Below, piece by piece: positions 47,766-58,892 of a stretch of DNA of 64,000 nt. Made by a program: the position numbers and the translations under genes. The DNA lies in assembly GCA_038087015.1 (NCBI GenBank), contig JASBNA010000074.1, positions 62,001 through 126,000 on the forward strand, given 5' to 3'. The number at the start of each line of letters is the position of its first letter. Position 1 is the first letter of the stretch. Under the pieces are notes generated by a model. The model was not told where the DNA came from. It saw only the letters and a list, made by a program, of their open reading frames with translations, and did no database searches. The stretch is from Cerrena zonata. Lineage: Eukaryota; Basidiomycota; Agaricomycetes; Polyporales; Cerrenaceae.

Positions 47766-49073
47766 GTCTAGACATCAATAACACTTCCAGAACTAGCAAG
47801 ATTATCTCAATCAACAATCCCAAAGTATCACTAAAGGTACTGCTTCAGTCACTAGGCAAAAAAGAAAAAAAAAAAAGAGAAAGAAGAGCAAATCTATTTT
47901 CTTTCTTTTTCTGTATTTATTACATATATCTTATATACATTATTAACAAGGACAAGGAGTATACTTGGTATACTTCGACGATTATCGTTATTGCATTGCA
48001 TTATTAAATATCATATATTTCTACAGAACGATTTTTCAAGTAATCAAACAAGGAACCTTCAGCGAAGAAGTTTGGTGTGTAAATGAATAGCATTGACATT
48101 TTCAAATGAAATCTTATTCATAATACACTTTGTATGTACGTTTTTCAAAGCCCACTGTCGTTACGGCAATCTCGTAGTGAAAAACTTGAAAACTACAACC
48201 TTGGTTTACTACCAGAGGCTCATAAAATGACGAACTTTAAGTCTTTTTTTAGAACTTTTCGTTCTCGTTAGGTTGGAGATGGATTCGTGTTCCTCGTTAT
48301 GCCTCGAGTCGGTTGATAAGTAGCTCCCTAACAACCAACGCCAAAATCAAAGGGAAAACTAACATCATACCCTCCCACCAGGTCAACTCAAAGCATATTT
48401 CCGAAGGCTTGAATCTGGCTTCGAGCTAAGCTGTCTGCCAGTTCAGGGCTTGCTGCCACCGCGAACGGAACTCTTCAGCTGGACTCGACGCAAGCGGACG
48501 CAGGCCGACGTGATGTCCACCCACTTACCACGAGTACACCTCAAAGACACCAGGCCCATCAGTTGGAAAGCCAATTACCAGGGGCAACTAGTATTATTTG
48601 TGTTTTATGGACGCAAAAAAAATTTTAAAAAAGAAAAATAAATGAAAAATTTTTAACCGAAGGGGGGCTGCACAAAGCTCGAATAATGAGCATTGGAAAG
48701 GGGCTACTACGGTGTTCTGGATCGAAGTAGCCTATTAATTAGATATTCAAAAGGCAGTGAAAGGGCAGTAAAAGGTTTTGAGTAATGATTTGCAATACCT
48801 GTGGGCAGCTAACAAAACAAAAGAAAAATGGGAGAAAGGTACCTTTGTGAGATGTTTCAGGCTGTTTGGTTTCAATATGGCTACTGTTTTAGTTAGGAGA
48901 TGTTAATTACATGAGTAAATATATAAAGAAGGTGAATTCTTCAATATATGGCTATTTTGTAGAGTAGTAAGTTTAATCACTAGTCATTCCTTTAACATTG
49001 AGCTTCGCTTACTTTGAGCTTTTCTTACTCTAGTCTTTCCTTAAAAACTTACCAAAGTCTTTCCTTACTGAAA
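47766..49073. other. Intergenic upstream of DPBB protein
   Basis: About 1.3 kb. A GC-richer patch at 48290-48560 carries a 63-codon frame without ATG, judged spurious. TATATAAAG at 48920-48928 is a plausible TATA box about 145 bp before the next start. The leader holds a duplicated GTCTTTCCTTA (49034 and 49058). Confidence 0.5.
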
Positions 49074-49748
49074 ATGAAATTTACTTTAGCTACATCCGCT
49101 TTTCTTGCTCTCTTGAGTTTTGCAGCTACTAGTCCAGTTCCTGCTCTTCATATTGTCACTGAAACCCATACTGTCATTGCTACCGTTACTGGTGGTAAAG
49201 GTCAACCAACCCAAGCTCAAACTCAAGCTACTCCAACTCAAACCGAAGCTCAAACTGAAGCTCAAACTGCTCAAACCGAAGCTGCTCAAACCGAAGCTGC
49301 TCAAACCCAAGCTACTTCTGCTGCTCCTTCTCCAAATACTACTCCTCAATTTCCATCCACCTCTACTCCAACCACTACTTCCTCCACCTCTTCTTCTACC
49401 TCTTCAGCTTCTGCCTCTTCCGGCTCTAGCTCAGGTAGTAAACATGGTCAAGGTACCTATTACGAACCTGGTTTAGGTTCTTGTGGTAAAACTTCTACTA
49501 GTGAAGATAAAATTGTCGCTGTTCCAATTGGTCTTTACAACTCTAAAAACGTCGGTAACACCAACGATAATCCATTATGTGGTAAGAAGATTAAAGCCTC
49601 CTACGAAGGTAAATCTGTCGTTGTTACTGTCGTTGATGCTTGTCAAGGTTGTAAAGAAAATGATTTGGATTTCTCTCCAAGTGCTTTTGAATCTATTGCT
49701 GATAAAGATTTAGGTAGAATCGAAATCTCTTGGGATTGGTTAGATTAA
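49074..49748 (+). CDS. Secreted double-psi beta-barrel (RlpA/expansin-like) protein
   Basis: 224 aa from the ATG at 49074 (an upstream TTG is ignored). A signal peptide occupies about residues 1-19 (KFTLATSAFLALLSFAATS). A Thr/Gln/Ala repeat region (QTEA units, about 45-90) and a Ser/Thr-rich segment, probably O-mannosylated, lead to a C-terminal DPBB domain from about residue 125. This starts GQGTYYEPGLGSCGKTS and contains NPLCGKKIKA, VTVVDACQGCKENDLDFSPSAF and ends near RIEISWDW. Four to five Cys fit the barwin/RlpA pattern. Such fungal proteins are secreted or cell-wall-associated. No enzymatic activity is certain, since expansin-type catalytic residues could not be verified. Confidence 0.85.
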   Translation: MKFTLATSAFLALLSFAATSPVPALHIVTETHTVIATVTGGKGQPTQAQTQATPTQTEAQTEAQTAQTEAAQTEAAQTQATSAAPSPNTTPQFPSTSTPTTTSSTSSSTSSASASSGSSSGSKHGQGTYYEPGLGSCGKTSTSEDKIVAVPIGLYNSKNVGNTNDNPLCGKKIKASYEGKSVVVTVVDACQGCKENDLDFSPSAFESIADKDLGRIEISWDWLD

Positions 49749-50103
49749 AACCATCTTTTTACATAGCTTACGTTTCTTTATGTCAGGTTTAATCATATAT
49801 TATTTTGGGTATTCACATTTGTAGTTTGCAGTAAATGAGTTTTAACGCGTTTTTTTGACTTCCTCCGCGTCCAAAAAATTGCAACCATTTTTTTAAAACA
49901 CGAATTATCATTTCATTTGAATCGCGAAGTAACTACCTCCAACCAAGGGTCAGATTTTAAGATTGCTGATTGTGCTGCTTTTAATACATCGGCTTGACGT
50001 CATTTTTCAGTAATACAGTACATGTAAATATTCATTCAACTTTATTCAAAATACAAATGCTAATTTTTTATAGTGTCTAATATACAATATAATGATACAC
50101 ACA
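49749..50103. other. Intergenic between convergent DPBB gene and NUP192
   Basis: 355 bp of AT-rich 3' flanks, with T runs at 49848-49854 and 49888-49895. No feature recognised. Confidence 0.5.
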
Positions 50104-53100
50104 TTATTGGATTAGTGAGTCTAATAATGTGAATAATTTGATTAATTCTTTAAGGCCGTCCAGTGAAATCAGATTGCTTTGGTAGTATTCACCACTCAAT
50201 TCTTTCTTCTCAATTAAAACATCTCTTTTGATAACCCCGACTATCAAGCGGTCAAATTGTTTCATCATTTCTTTAACTTGGACCATTGATGGTTTATATT
50301 GAGGTCCCATCGATAATACGACTGCAGCAACTAACTGGAATACAGGTACTAAAAATTCGTAGTATGAAATATCTTGGTTTTGCGAATCAGTCTCGTCTGC
50401 TAAATTTATTGGAATATCCAAAGTTAAGGTGACAACAGTATTTTCAGGATCATTATTTAATCTAATCAGTAATCCTAAGTCTGGATCAATACCAACAAAT
50501 TTTAGATTTCTTAATGTAGGGAATATTTCATTTTGAATTAATTGTGAAGCACCTTGTCTAGTTTGGGCAATTCTTATCAATAAATAAAGAGTGGCCTTGA
50601 AAGCAGTCAATTCATATAATAAAGTGGTGGAGCTGATTCCTGATTCATTTTCTTGACAAACTTTTAACATTTCATCAGTTCTTTTAACTGATCTTACTAA
50701 CAACAGTAAAGCATTATTTTTGATGATCTTATCTAGTATATAGTTTGAAGATAAATGAACCATGGATTCTAAGAGGATAATTGAGGTTATTCTTGGACTA
50801 CCTTCAGAATTGATCAGATCATTACAAACCGTGTCAATTAATTTGAAGTCAATCAGTTTCAAGATTTGATTAACTTTATTAATTAATCCTTCGTTACCAA
50901 AACTCTTTTGTAAGAACTTATTCAGTAAAACATATAAATCCAGCCTCAATGTTGAACTAGCATTCAGTGAAAGAATACCATTGATACAAGTTTGAAATAA
51001 TGGTATTAATTTTGTTAAATATAACCCATGTTTTTCGTTGAAGTTCTCACCTTCGTAAACATCAAATAATAAAACACATAATGAAATTAACTCTTCTGCA
51101 AATTCTATCTGTGATTCATTACCAAAATAGTTATTGATCTTAGGCAATATATGTTGCAATATTTCTAAAATAAAGTCACACTTATTATTGATCAAATCTC
51201 CGTTCACTAGTACTTGAATTACTTGAACCCATGAATGTAAACATCTCAACTGAATTGATGATAACTTGCTAACATGAATAAATTTGTTCAAACCGTTCTC
51301 AATGATTGATGATTCTTGAGTTATACTTTCAATAAAGTCAAGCTTATTCACACTCTTGTTTGCTTGACAGCACAATGTTCTATAAATTTTACTCAAGATT
51401 CTCTCATCTCTATCGTCATTCTCAAACTCTTTAAGAACTAATTCTAAATCATATTTTTTAGCAAATTCAACTAATCTGAAATTATCAAAATTATAAAATT
51501 GATAATTCAAGATATCTAAGAAATTGACAATTTTAGGAGATCCATTCAAAAATTCATCGCCATTGAGAAGCAATTTGATATAATCATTTTTCTGAGTTAT
51601 TGATTTAACATTATGTAATTCTAATGATAAGTATTGTAAAATCAAAATTCTGTGATTCATAAACAGGAAAAAAGATTCTTGATTTAAACCGTCTTTTAAA
51701 AATTCATTGTTTTCATCATTTAAGTCACCATTAAAGGAGCTCTGGCTCCAAATGGTTTGACTATCGATTTTTGGTTGACTTAAGATCAACCTATTGAACA
51801 AATCAAAATTACCATTCCTCAAATATTCCAAAGTAGTATATGACAGGTTCAGGTTACGGCATAAGTTGATCAAAACTTCCAAGATTAAGGAGATAAGTTT
51901 GGCTGGTCCTTCATCAATAATATGTTTGTAACCATTGTTATAATCAATTTCACTAATCGAGTCCAAACTATATATCAATAAATTCAAAATACATTTCAAA
52001 AGTGAATTTTCGTCATCAAATTCTAATAATAATTGATTGCCTTTAATGGTGTATCCCAATAAGAAGTGCGAAATACTGGCATCATTATTATGATCTAACA
52101 AGTTTTCGTTTAATAATTTCAAAATGTCATACTTAATTTTCAAGTTACCTTGGAAACTCATTTGTTCAATAAAAGAATACTTGATTTTGACAGACTCATC
52201 AATGGTTTCAAAAATTGTTACTAATCTATTCTTTGACAATAAAGGATCAGCAACATTATTGATTTTTGCATTGAAAAAGGTGGATTTGCTAATATTTCTC
52301 AATAACTTGACTGATAAATGAGCAATCGATTCATTATAGTTCCCAACATAATTAGCAAAATGAGCTATGCTAGATAAGTTAAATAACAAAATTTCGTAAA
52401 AGTCAACAACTCCATTTGTACCCAATGTTTTATGGAAATAAATATTGTCATAAATATTCTTGCTGCTGCTGAGTACTAAGCTCATATTGGTTGCCGTACC
52501 AAAGCTTGGTGTGCTTTGGGTTTTCAATGATGGTAATAATCTATTGATAAAAGTGTCTTGCACAGTAAGTATTTTATCAACAATTACAAGACCGTCTTGA
52601 ACTAAGTTTGCTAAATCCTCTGATTCATTTATGGATTCACTTCCAATACTTAAAATTCCAAATAAAGCATTGTAAGCTTTTTCATCAAATAAATAATTTA
52701 GAATTGCAATTGAGTGATGCAACTTGATGAATAGCTGATAATCAATGTCAAATAAATTATTCAAACTCAAGTTTGATAAAACTTTCGGAGCAACGTCATT
52801 TAAAAATTTCCAATCTATTTCTTCACAAGAATTTTTGATGATTCTTAATATTGTTGATTGTAAATAATATTTACTTTCAAAATCATCTCTCAAGTCAGTG
52901 GATTTTGCGAATAATTCAAGTAATAAATATTCAATATATGGCCAAATACCTATTTGGTTATTGATTCTATAGCCGTAACCTAAATCAGCTGGGTAAAGTA
53001 ATTGATACGTTTTGAAAGCAATGTGCTCATTTTTCAATGGAGCTAATAAATTATGTAATAAATTGACAAAATTACCAACGTTAGAAAGTTGGCTTAAATT

Positions 53101-55635
53101 TATTTGAAGACCTTGATTGATTTTAATTTTACGATTTTGATACTTCAATTTAAAGTAAGAGGATGATGATGATTTATCCTCCGACATAAAATCAAGTTTT
53201 CCTGATCCTTGAGAAGTAGTATTGATGTCTTGATTTTGATTTTCAGATAAACTTTGACAGAACCAACGATCAATGGTTTCCCAAATTTTGAAACGAAGAT
53301 TCAAATTATCGTCATTTTCAACGAAATCACTTAAAAAGGTTAATAATAAATTGATTAGGACAGCTCTATTCGTTTCATCTATAATAATGTTAGGAGATTC
53401 TATTTTCAATGAATTTGAGGACTGACTGATTTGAACATTTTTACTTGAGGTAATTAAATTATCAAATTTCAAGAAGCTATTTATGATAGGAGAGAACCTG
53501 GCGAATGCAATATTTTTGATTTCTTTAGATCTAGGATCTTCATTGGATAAGTTTTTAACGATTGATGAAATGAGCTGAATGAAACCTGATATGAAAACAA
53601 TGGAATCTTCAGCTAGCTCGATTATTATTCTTTCTTGGTTTGATTGTTTTGTATCACCATTTAAGCTAGAGGAAAACAAAAAGTCTTGCCTCTTTTGATT
53701 TTGTTTTAATTGATTAATCAAATCAATTTCAAAATTTTCAATTAATGAGTTGACATAATAATTTAATGAATCAATGATTGAATCAATTGAGATTTTTGAA
53801 TAATCATTTTTTTTCTTTGATGAATTTGAACAGTTATGAACCAAAATTTCCCAAATTTTTGCACTTATATCTGAACCACCGCTAGTTAATGAAGCAATTA
53901 ATAAACAAAATGTTGCAGTGATTAAAGGAGACGTATTGTTACCTAAACCCCAGGTGATAAAACCAATGATTTCATTACTAATATCTTCATCTTCCCAAAA
54001 AGTCGAGCATAATTCAGGTCTATTACTATAAGTATAGACAAAAGCCAAATAAAACCTTTCTAGATCAGATCTGATTGATATTTCATCCAAATCAAGAGAA
54101 TCATTTGAGCTTTTAGAATTTGATTTGGAGGACAACTTTTCAAGATTGTTGGTAAAGTTATCGTAGTCATCAATACTATCTTCATTGAAGGGGTCATCGG
54201 CTTTATTGTTTTCTTCGGCTTCTAATTGTTTGCGGTTTATTGAGGATAATAAGAAATCTTCTTCACTATTTCTCAAAGAAGTTAGAACTACTGCAGCATT
54301 ATTAATGAAGCTAGCGAAAAAATCATGGAAAAATGGGGCAATTAAGGAATCACTAAAGCTTGGGGAGATTTTAAATTTTGAAGTTGAAACGAGAAGGGGA
54401 ATATTTTCCAAACCTGGTTTCAACTTGGATGCATTAATCAATTCTTGAGTATCTGGATAAATAAATTTTAATGGAGATAACCTTGGAAAAGTTTTTTGTA
54501 AAAGAGATCTAAAATCGTATAAATTACGCAATTCCAATAAGTTAGAAGTTGATTTAGAAGCTGTATCGGCGGTGATACATAAAATTTTTTCCATCACACC
54601 GTAGTTAACAGTCCAATCGACGTATTTTAGGATATCATCTTTAAAATCATATTTAGTTAGTCTTTGGTCCAGTTCTTTACACCAAGAAATGAATTTTATG
54701 AAAAAAGTTAAATAGAGAACAATTTCGAAACTTTTCAAGGAAGACTTTGATAAATCTATTTCATCATCCATTTTAACTTTTGAGTAATCGGTTGATAATT
54801 TGTTAATGATATTCTTATAAAAACCGTCAACTTCATTATCGGATAAATGAGTAATGTTATGAATTATTTTGAAAAGGGAAGGTAAGTAATGAGCATTCAA
54901 TAAGTCATCATCGGATAAATTTTTACTTATATGGCTTGTGAGTTTATTAAAACAATCGACAGAATTCAATTTATCAAAATAATTATCAAATAGACCAAAT
55001 AATATTGAGCCTAATAACTCATGGTTATTCCATAATTGATTTTTTAAATAATTTATCGAATTGATGAATGTTAAATCATTGATATTACTAGTCACTTTTT
55101 GTTTATCTATAGAGTTATTAATCAATCCTAGTATTTCATAAATTTTTTCAAAACTTGATAATACATTTTTGAAAATAATATTTGGGTCTTGAGTTAATAA
55201 GTTTAATTGGTTAGAGGTAATCAAATATCCCAAGATATTTAAGATATAATCATATCTTTGACAGAATGCCAACCTCCCACTATCTAAAAAGTCAGTACCT
55301 TTATTAAAGCTAATTTCAGAAGCATTCGATAATAATTCACAAGAATGTAATTCATCTAAATTTAATTGATTTGAAAATAATATAGAGTTTTCAATAAATG
55401 GTTTATTCAATTTGAGCTCTCCTTCTTGGAGTTTCACCATCTTGTCTGATTCACCTTGGCCCAAAGCTAATTTATTCCTGGATGTTTCACTTTTACTAGG
55501 TATTATCAATATTTGTTTTAAATCATGTTGTAATGATTCAATTAGCTGTATAGGAACATGGTCCTCGAATTTGATAGCATTATAGCATTCGAGGAACACT
55601 CCGGGCGACCACTTATACGAATTGGAAGTCGTCAT
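50104..55635 (-). CDS. NUP192: Inner-ring nucleoporin Nup192 (Nup205 homologue)
   Basis: 1843 aa from the ATG at 55635; the upstream frame opens at a TTG. It is an entirely alpha-helical, Leu/Ile/Asn-rich protein. The N-terminus carries the family blocks LNLDELHSCELLSNAS and GRLAFCQRYDYILNILGYL (about residues 95-145), typical of the Nup192/Nup205 family, and the length fits (S. cerevisiae about 1680 aa). A Ser/Asp-rich loop lies near 500-525. Nup192 is a large alpha-solenoid scaffold of the nuclear-pore inner ring that binds Nic96 and Nup53. Together with MLP1 it gives two nuclear-pore genes in this window. Confidence 0.9.
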   Translation of the reverse strand: MTTSNSYKWSPGVFLECYNAIKFEDHVPIQLIESLQHDLKQILIIPSKSETSRNKLALGQGESDKMVKLQEGELKLNKPFIENSILFSNQLNLDELHSCELLSNASEISFNKGTDFLDSGRLAFCQRYDYILNILGYLITSNQLNLLTQDPNIIFKNVLSSFEKIYEILGLINNSIDKQKVTSNINDLTFINSINYLKNQLWNNHELLGSILFGLFDNYFDKLNSVDCFNKLTSHISKNLSDDDLLNAHYLPSLFKIIHNITHLSDNEVDGFYKNIINKLSTDYSKVKMDDEIDLSKSSLKSFEIVLYLTFFIKFISWCKELDQRLTKYDFKDDILKYVDWTVNYGVMEKILCITADTASKSTSNLLELRNLYDFRSLLQKTFPRLSPLKFIYPDTQELINASKLKPGLENIPLLVSTSKFKISPSFSDSLIAPFFHDFFASFINNAAVVLTSLRNSEEDFLLSSINRKQLEAEENNKADDPFNEDSIDDYDNFTNNLEKLSSKSNSKSSNDSLDLDEISIRSDLERFYLAFVYTYSNRPELCSTFWEDEDISNEIIGFITWGLGNNTSPLITATFCLLIASLTSGGSDISAKIWEILVHNCSNSSKKKNDYSKISIDSIIDSLNYYVNSLIENFEIDLINQLKQNQKRQDFLFSSSLNGDTKQSNQERIIIELAEDSIVFISGFIQLISSIVKNLSNEDPRSKEIKNIAFARFSPIINSFLKFDNLITSSKNVQISQSSNSLKIESPNIIIDETNRAVLINLLLTFLSDFVENDDNLNLRFKIWETIDRWFCQSLSENQNQDINTTSQGSGKLDFMSEDKSSSSSYFKLKYQNRKIKINQGLQINLSQLSNVGNFVNLLHNLLAPLKNEHIAFKTYQLLYPADLGYGYRINNQIGIWPYIEYLLLELFAKSTDLRDDFESKYYLQSTILRIIKNSCEEIDWKFLNDVAPKVLSNLSLNNLFDIDYQLFIKLHHSIAILNYLFDEKAYNALFGILSIGSESINESEDLANLVQDGLVIVDKILTVQDTFINRLLPSLKTQSTPSFGTATNMSLVLSSSKNIYDNIYFHKTLGTNGVVDFYEILLFNLSSIAHFANYVGNYNESIAHLSVKLLRNISKSTFFNAKINNVADPLLSKNRLVTIFETIDESVKIKYSFIEQMSFQGNLKIKYDILKLLNENLLDHNNDASISHFLLGYTIKGNQLLLEFDDENSLLKCILNLLIYSLDSISEIDYNNGYKHIIDEGPAKLISLILEVLINLCRNLNLSYTTLEYLRNGNFDLFNRLILSQPKIDSQTIWSQSSFNGDLNDENNEFLKDGLNQESFFLFMNHRILILQYLSLELHNVKSITQKNDYIKLLLNGDEFLNGSPKIVNFLDILNYQFYNFDNFRLVEFAKKYDLELVLKEFENDDRDERILSKIYRTLCCQANKSVNKLDFIESITQESSIIENGLNKFIHVSKLSSIQLRCLHSWVQVIQVLVNGDLINNKCDFILEILQHILPKINNYFGNESQIEFAEELISLCVLLFDVYEGENFNEKHGLYLTKLIPLFQTCINGILSLNASSTLRLDLYVLLNKFLQKSFGNEGLINKVNQILKLIDFKLIDTVCNDLINSEGSPRITSIILLESMVHLSSNYILDKIIKNNALLLLVRSVKRTDEMLKVCQENESGISSTTLLYELTAFKATLYLLIRIAQTRQGASQLIQNEIFPTLRNLKFVGIDPDLGLLIRLNNDPENTVVTLTLDIPINLADETDSQNQDISYYEFLVPVFQLVAAVVLSMGPQYKPSMVQVKEMMKQFDRLIVGVIKRDVLIEKKELSGEYYQSNLISLDGLKELIKLFTLLDSLIQ

Positions 55636-56223
55636 GCTTAAGATATGAAGTGATGAAGTGGAAAACTCTGAGCTTTGAATAACCGCCAACAACTTTTAAA
55701 GAAAAAAAAACATCACCAAAAAGATGAGATCGGTTTTTTGCAGTTTGATCTTGGTGTTTTGCATGTTTTAAATTTGCATTTTCTGTCTATATTTTTTGCA
55801 GTTTTATCTCTTGCAGTTTGTGTCTGCAAACTTTTGCAGGTTGTGGTGTTAATGGGACACCAAAAGCAAGGATTTACTATATGTAGAGAATGATCATCAC
55901 TTTAGAAGAGCATGTTGCTTTTACTCAATTGGTCTACATATGCTTACCGAATTCAGTACTAGTGATCCCAACCCCCTTGGCTGCAAATGTGAGGGGTTTG
56001 GGTCCGTATTTACGGAGCAGAGACTATCGGAGACTATCACTAGCATACCGGACGTAAAGCTTAACACCATATAGCATATGGAAAAATGCAAATGTTATGT
56101 CCAGTAGAACTTAGCCCAACAACTTTTTTGCAACAAAGACAAATGAGTTACTACACATATCGGTGAAAATAAATAAGTATCATAATAGAACTCACGTATG
56201 TATTGAAATATGTAATAAATAAG
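55636..56223. promoter_or_regulatory. NUP192 promoter / P450 3' flank
   Basis: 588 bp. Next to the NUP192 start is a cluster of (T)TTGCAG elements: 55737, 55796, 55813 and 55833, with TTTGCA variants between. A TTTGCAACAAA variant lies at 56127-56137. No gene seen. Confidence 0.4.
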
Positions 56224-57804
56224 TTAATCTAAACCAATGAAAACCCCATTTTGGTGGCACATTGTTAATTGGGAGTTCTTTCTTGGGGGATATTCATCAT
56301 CGTAAGAGATGATATTCGGGAACATTTGGACCAATCTTGTAACCACATAACTAGCTTCAGTTAAAGCAAATTGTTGACCTAAACAAATACGAGGACCACC
56401 ATTAAAAGGTAAGAAAGCCCAACCCAATTTTCTTGTTTCTGGTTCAAACCAACGTTCAGGTCTAAAATCATTTGCATCTTTACCGTAGAAAGCGGTGTTA
56501 TGATGGGTTGCATTAACTGAATAAGAAAGTAACTGACCTTTAGAAACAAAAATTGGAGATTGACCATCAGGTCCCCCACCTTTTGGTAATGAAGTATCTT
56601 TAGTAGCAATACGGAAATTTTGGGGAACTGAAGGGTATAATCTTAAAACTTCATTGAGAACAGCTTTCAAATAATCACATTTTTTCAATGATTCGAAAGT
56701 AATTTCCTCAATTCTTGAATCTTCACCAGAACCAAATTTCTCATAAATCTCTTCCTTCAATTTTGACCAAATTTGAGGATTTCTTGATAATTCAAAAAAG
56801 GTAAATGAAAGTAAACCTGCAGTAGTATCTCTACCAGCCAAAAGAATATTAAGTAATTGATCTCTTAAAACAATTGGATCTCTTGTTTGTTGAACAAGTT
56901 CATATAAAAAGATATAACCACCTCTTGATTTTTCAGCAAGTTCTTCTGGCAGAGCTTCCAAAGCTTTTCTAACATAAAAATCAGCAAATTTATGAACAAT
57001 AGCATTACATTCTTTAAATTCTTTATTGTTAATCAAAAAGTAGAATTCAGAAGAAATGGCTCTAGTGGCAAGATAATTTTGAGAAGTATTAAAAGCATAA
57101 GCAAATTGACGTTTACCTTCAAATTCTTCTGGTAATTTACTTATATCATAAACAGTTTCATCTTTTAAACTTTCCACTGATTGACCAAATAAGAATTCCG
57201 TTGCTGAATCAACAGTTAATTTGAAAAATAATTCTTGAATATCAAATTTACCCCCATTTGGATATTTTTGAATATGTCTAGCCAAAATTTGAATATGAGG
57301 TTCTAATGATTTAACATGAGCAACTTGTTCTCTAGCAAATTGGGGTCTCAACATTGCTCTAGAATGTTTCCATCCTTCACCATCAAGAGTGAAAATTCCA
57401 TCTCCTAATAATGGTAAGAACTGAGCATGTCTGATTCCCAAACAAAAATCATTAAATTGAGTAGCTAAAACTGCTTTAATATTTTCGGGATCTCTAGTAG
57501 TAATAAATTTTCTACCAGCAACATAAGTTAAAAAAGTATCAGCTTGAAATTCAATAAATCGTTCATTATTATAATCAACCATTTTACCTTCACTTTTCAA
57601 TTTCATCACTTCTCTCATTAATTTAAATCCATAAAACCCATCGGACTTGACAACTCTAATTGGTTTACATCCAAGTTTTTTAGCCTTTTGATGTTGGCTA
57701 ATCCTTATAAGTACACTATATAAAACATAAAGACCAATAAGAGCACCATACCAGGTTTGTAAGTACCCAAGTACTTTTTCCTTCACTATATCAACTTGAA
57801 CCAT
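56224..57804 (-). CDS. CYP52-family cytochrome P450 (n-alkane/fatty-acid omega-hydroxylase)
   Basis: 526 aa. An N-terminal hydrophobic anchor (about residues 18-36) places it in the ER membrane. The I-helix oxygen-binding motif [12 protein letters not shown] is at about 324, the K-helix [14 protein letters not shown] at about 380, and the heme-binding [15 protein letters not shown] near 465 carries the thiolate Cys. QNFRIA and the overall length and spacing identify CYP52, the expanded ALK family of CTG-clade yeasts that hydroxylates alkanes and fatty acids at the terminal carbon. A TATATAA lies at 57862-57868, about 60 bp before the start. PCK1 upstream on the same strand fits a gluconeogenic, fat-using context but no operon is implied. 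Confidence 0.92.
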   Translation of the reverse strand: MVQVDIVKEKVLGYLQTWYGALIGLYVLYSVLIRISQHQKAKKLGCKPIRVVKSDGFYGFKLMREVMKLKSEGKMVDYNNERFIEFQADTFLTYVAGRKFITTRDPENIKAVLATQFNDFCLGIRHAQFLPLLGDGIFTLDGEGWKHSRAMLRPQFAREQVAHVKSLEPHIQILARHIQKYPNGGKFDIQELFFKLTVDSATEFLFGQSVESLKDETVYDISKLPEEFEGKRQFAYAFNTSQNYLATRAISSEFYFLINNKEFKECNAIVHKFADFYVRKALEALPEELAEKSRGGYIFLYELVQQTRDPIVLRDQLLNILLAGRDTTAGLLSFTFFELSRNPQIWSKLKEEIYEKFGSGEDSRIEEITFESLKKCDYLKAVLNEVLRLYPSVPQNFRIATKDTSLPKGGGPDGQSPIFVSKGQLLSYSVNATHHNTAFYGKDANDFRPERWFEPETRKLGWAFLPFNGGPRICLGQQFALTEASYVVTRLVQMFPNIISYDDEYPPRKNSQLTMCHQNGVFIGLD

Positions 57805-58892
57805 TGTTTAACTGTGGTAAAAGATCGCACTATCTTAAGGTTTCGAGAAATATTGTCTACTTATATAATAGAAATAAGAATTAAGAAAATATAAAATCAA
57901 ATGAATGGAGGGGTTTTGTCAGCTTACTTCGATAAGTCTTTATTTTGCTGGAACCTCCATGTGCAAAATGTGACAAACGGGAATACGCATCCATCGGACG
58001 CACAGTTGAGTTAAACATGTTAATGACAAGAATAGATTACAGGAACAACTTACAAAATCCATTTACAAGCATAACTCTAAAATCATATGCCTTACCCCAG
58101 CGTATCTGAACGGCAGATTTTTTTGTCAGATACAGATTTCGGTTGTAGATCTTGGGAACATAGCCTATCAGGTGAAGTGAAGATGAAAATGGAAGCCAGC
58201 AGAGGGGGAAGAAAAGAAACAGGCCGAAAAAAAAAAAAAAAAAAAAAAAAATAAAAAAACTACTTCTTACAACTCCAATTTCAGAAGATTAAGTCCAACT
58301 GCCAGTCACAGACAATAATAAATGAGTGCGGGTAGCGAGAGCTGGGGAAAATTTTTCCGTCTGATTGTTTTTTCAATTGTTATCGTTTAATCGGGGAGTA
58401 TATTGAACTTGTTTTATCCTAAATAGTTCATATGGACAGAAAACGTTTAATTATTATCACCAATAAGGAAGAGAAGCTGGCGAGTTCTTAGCTTATTGGA
58501 TAAAACAATGCAACCCTTATATAAAAATTTCACATTATAATCTTTTTTTTAAGTATTCGCAACAATAGGGGTCCTCACTCATATACCAAGCCATAGCTCA
58601 ATTGAGAAATTAAGAAGTCCCAAAATGTATATGTATAAAAGATAATCTAGTAAGATCGTAACTGTATAATTTTGATACTTGATGGCGATGAGACTGGTTA
58701 ATAAGATTCATAGTCAACTCACAGTCGTCAAGGTCGACTCATAGTCAGGGACTAGTCACCGAGAGTCATCGTAACATAGCCAACGCCAATCTTTTGTGCC
58801 ATCATCTTACATATCTTTACATTAAAACATTACATGTAGTTTATACGGTCAATATTTTATTTTGAATAAATATGAAAACGAATTAAAACAAA
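57805..58892. promoter_or_regulatory. CYP52 upstream region
   Basis: About 1.1 kb, containing TATATAA at 57862-57868 and a run of 25 A at 58227-58251. The rest is AT-rich with no ORF. It is long for this compact genome, as expected for a substrate-inducible gene. Confidence 0.5.

Noticed and set aside
48450..48641. 63-codon ORF in GC-richer patch
   Set aside because: No ATG start, basic and Arg-rich as expected from composition, no homologue recognised.
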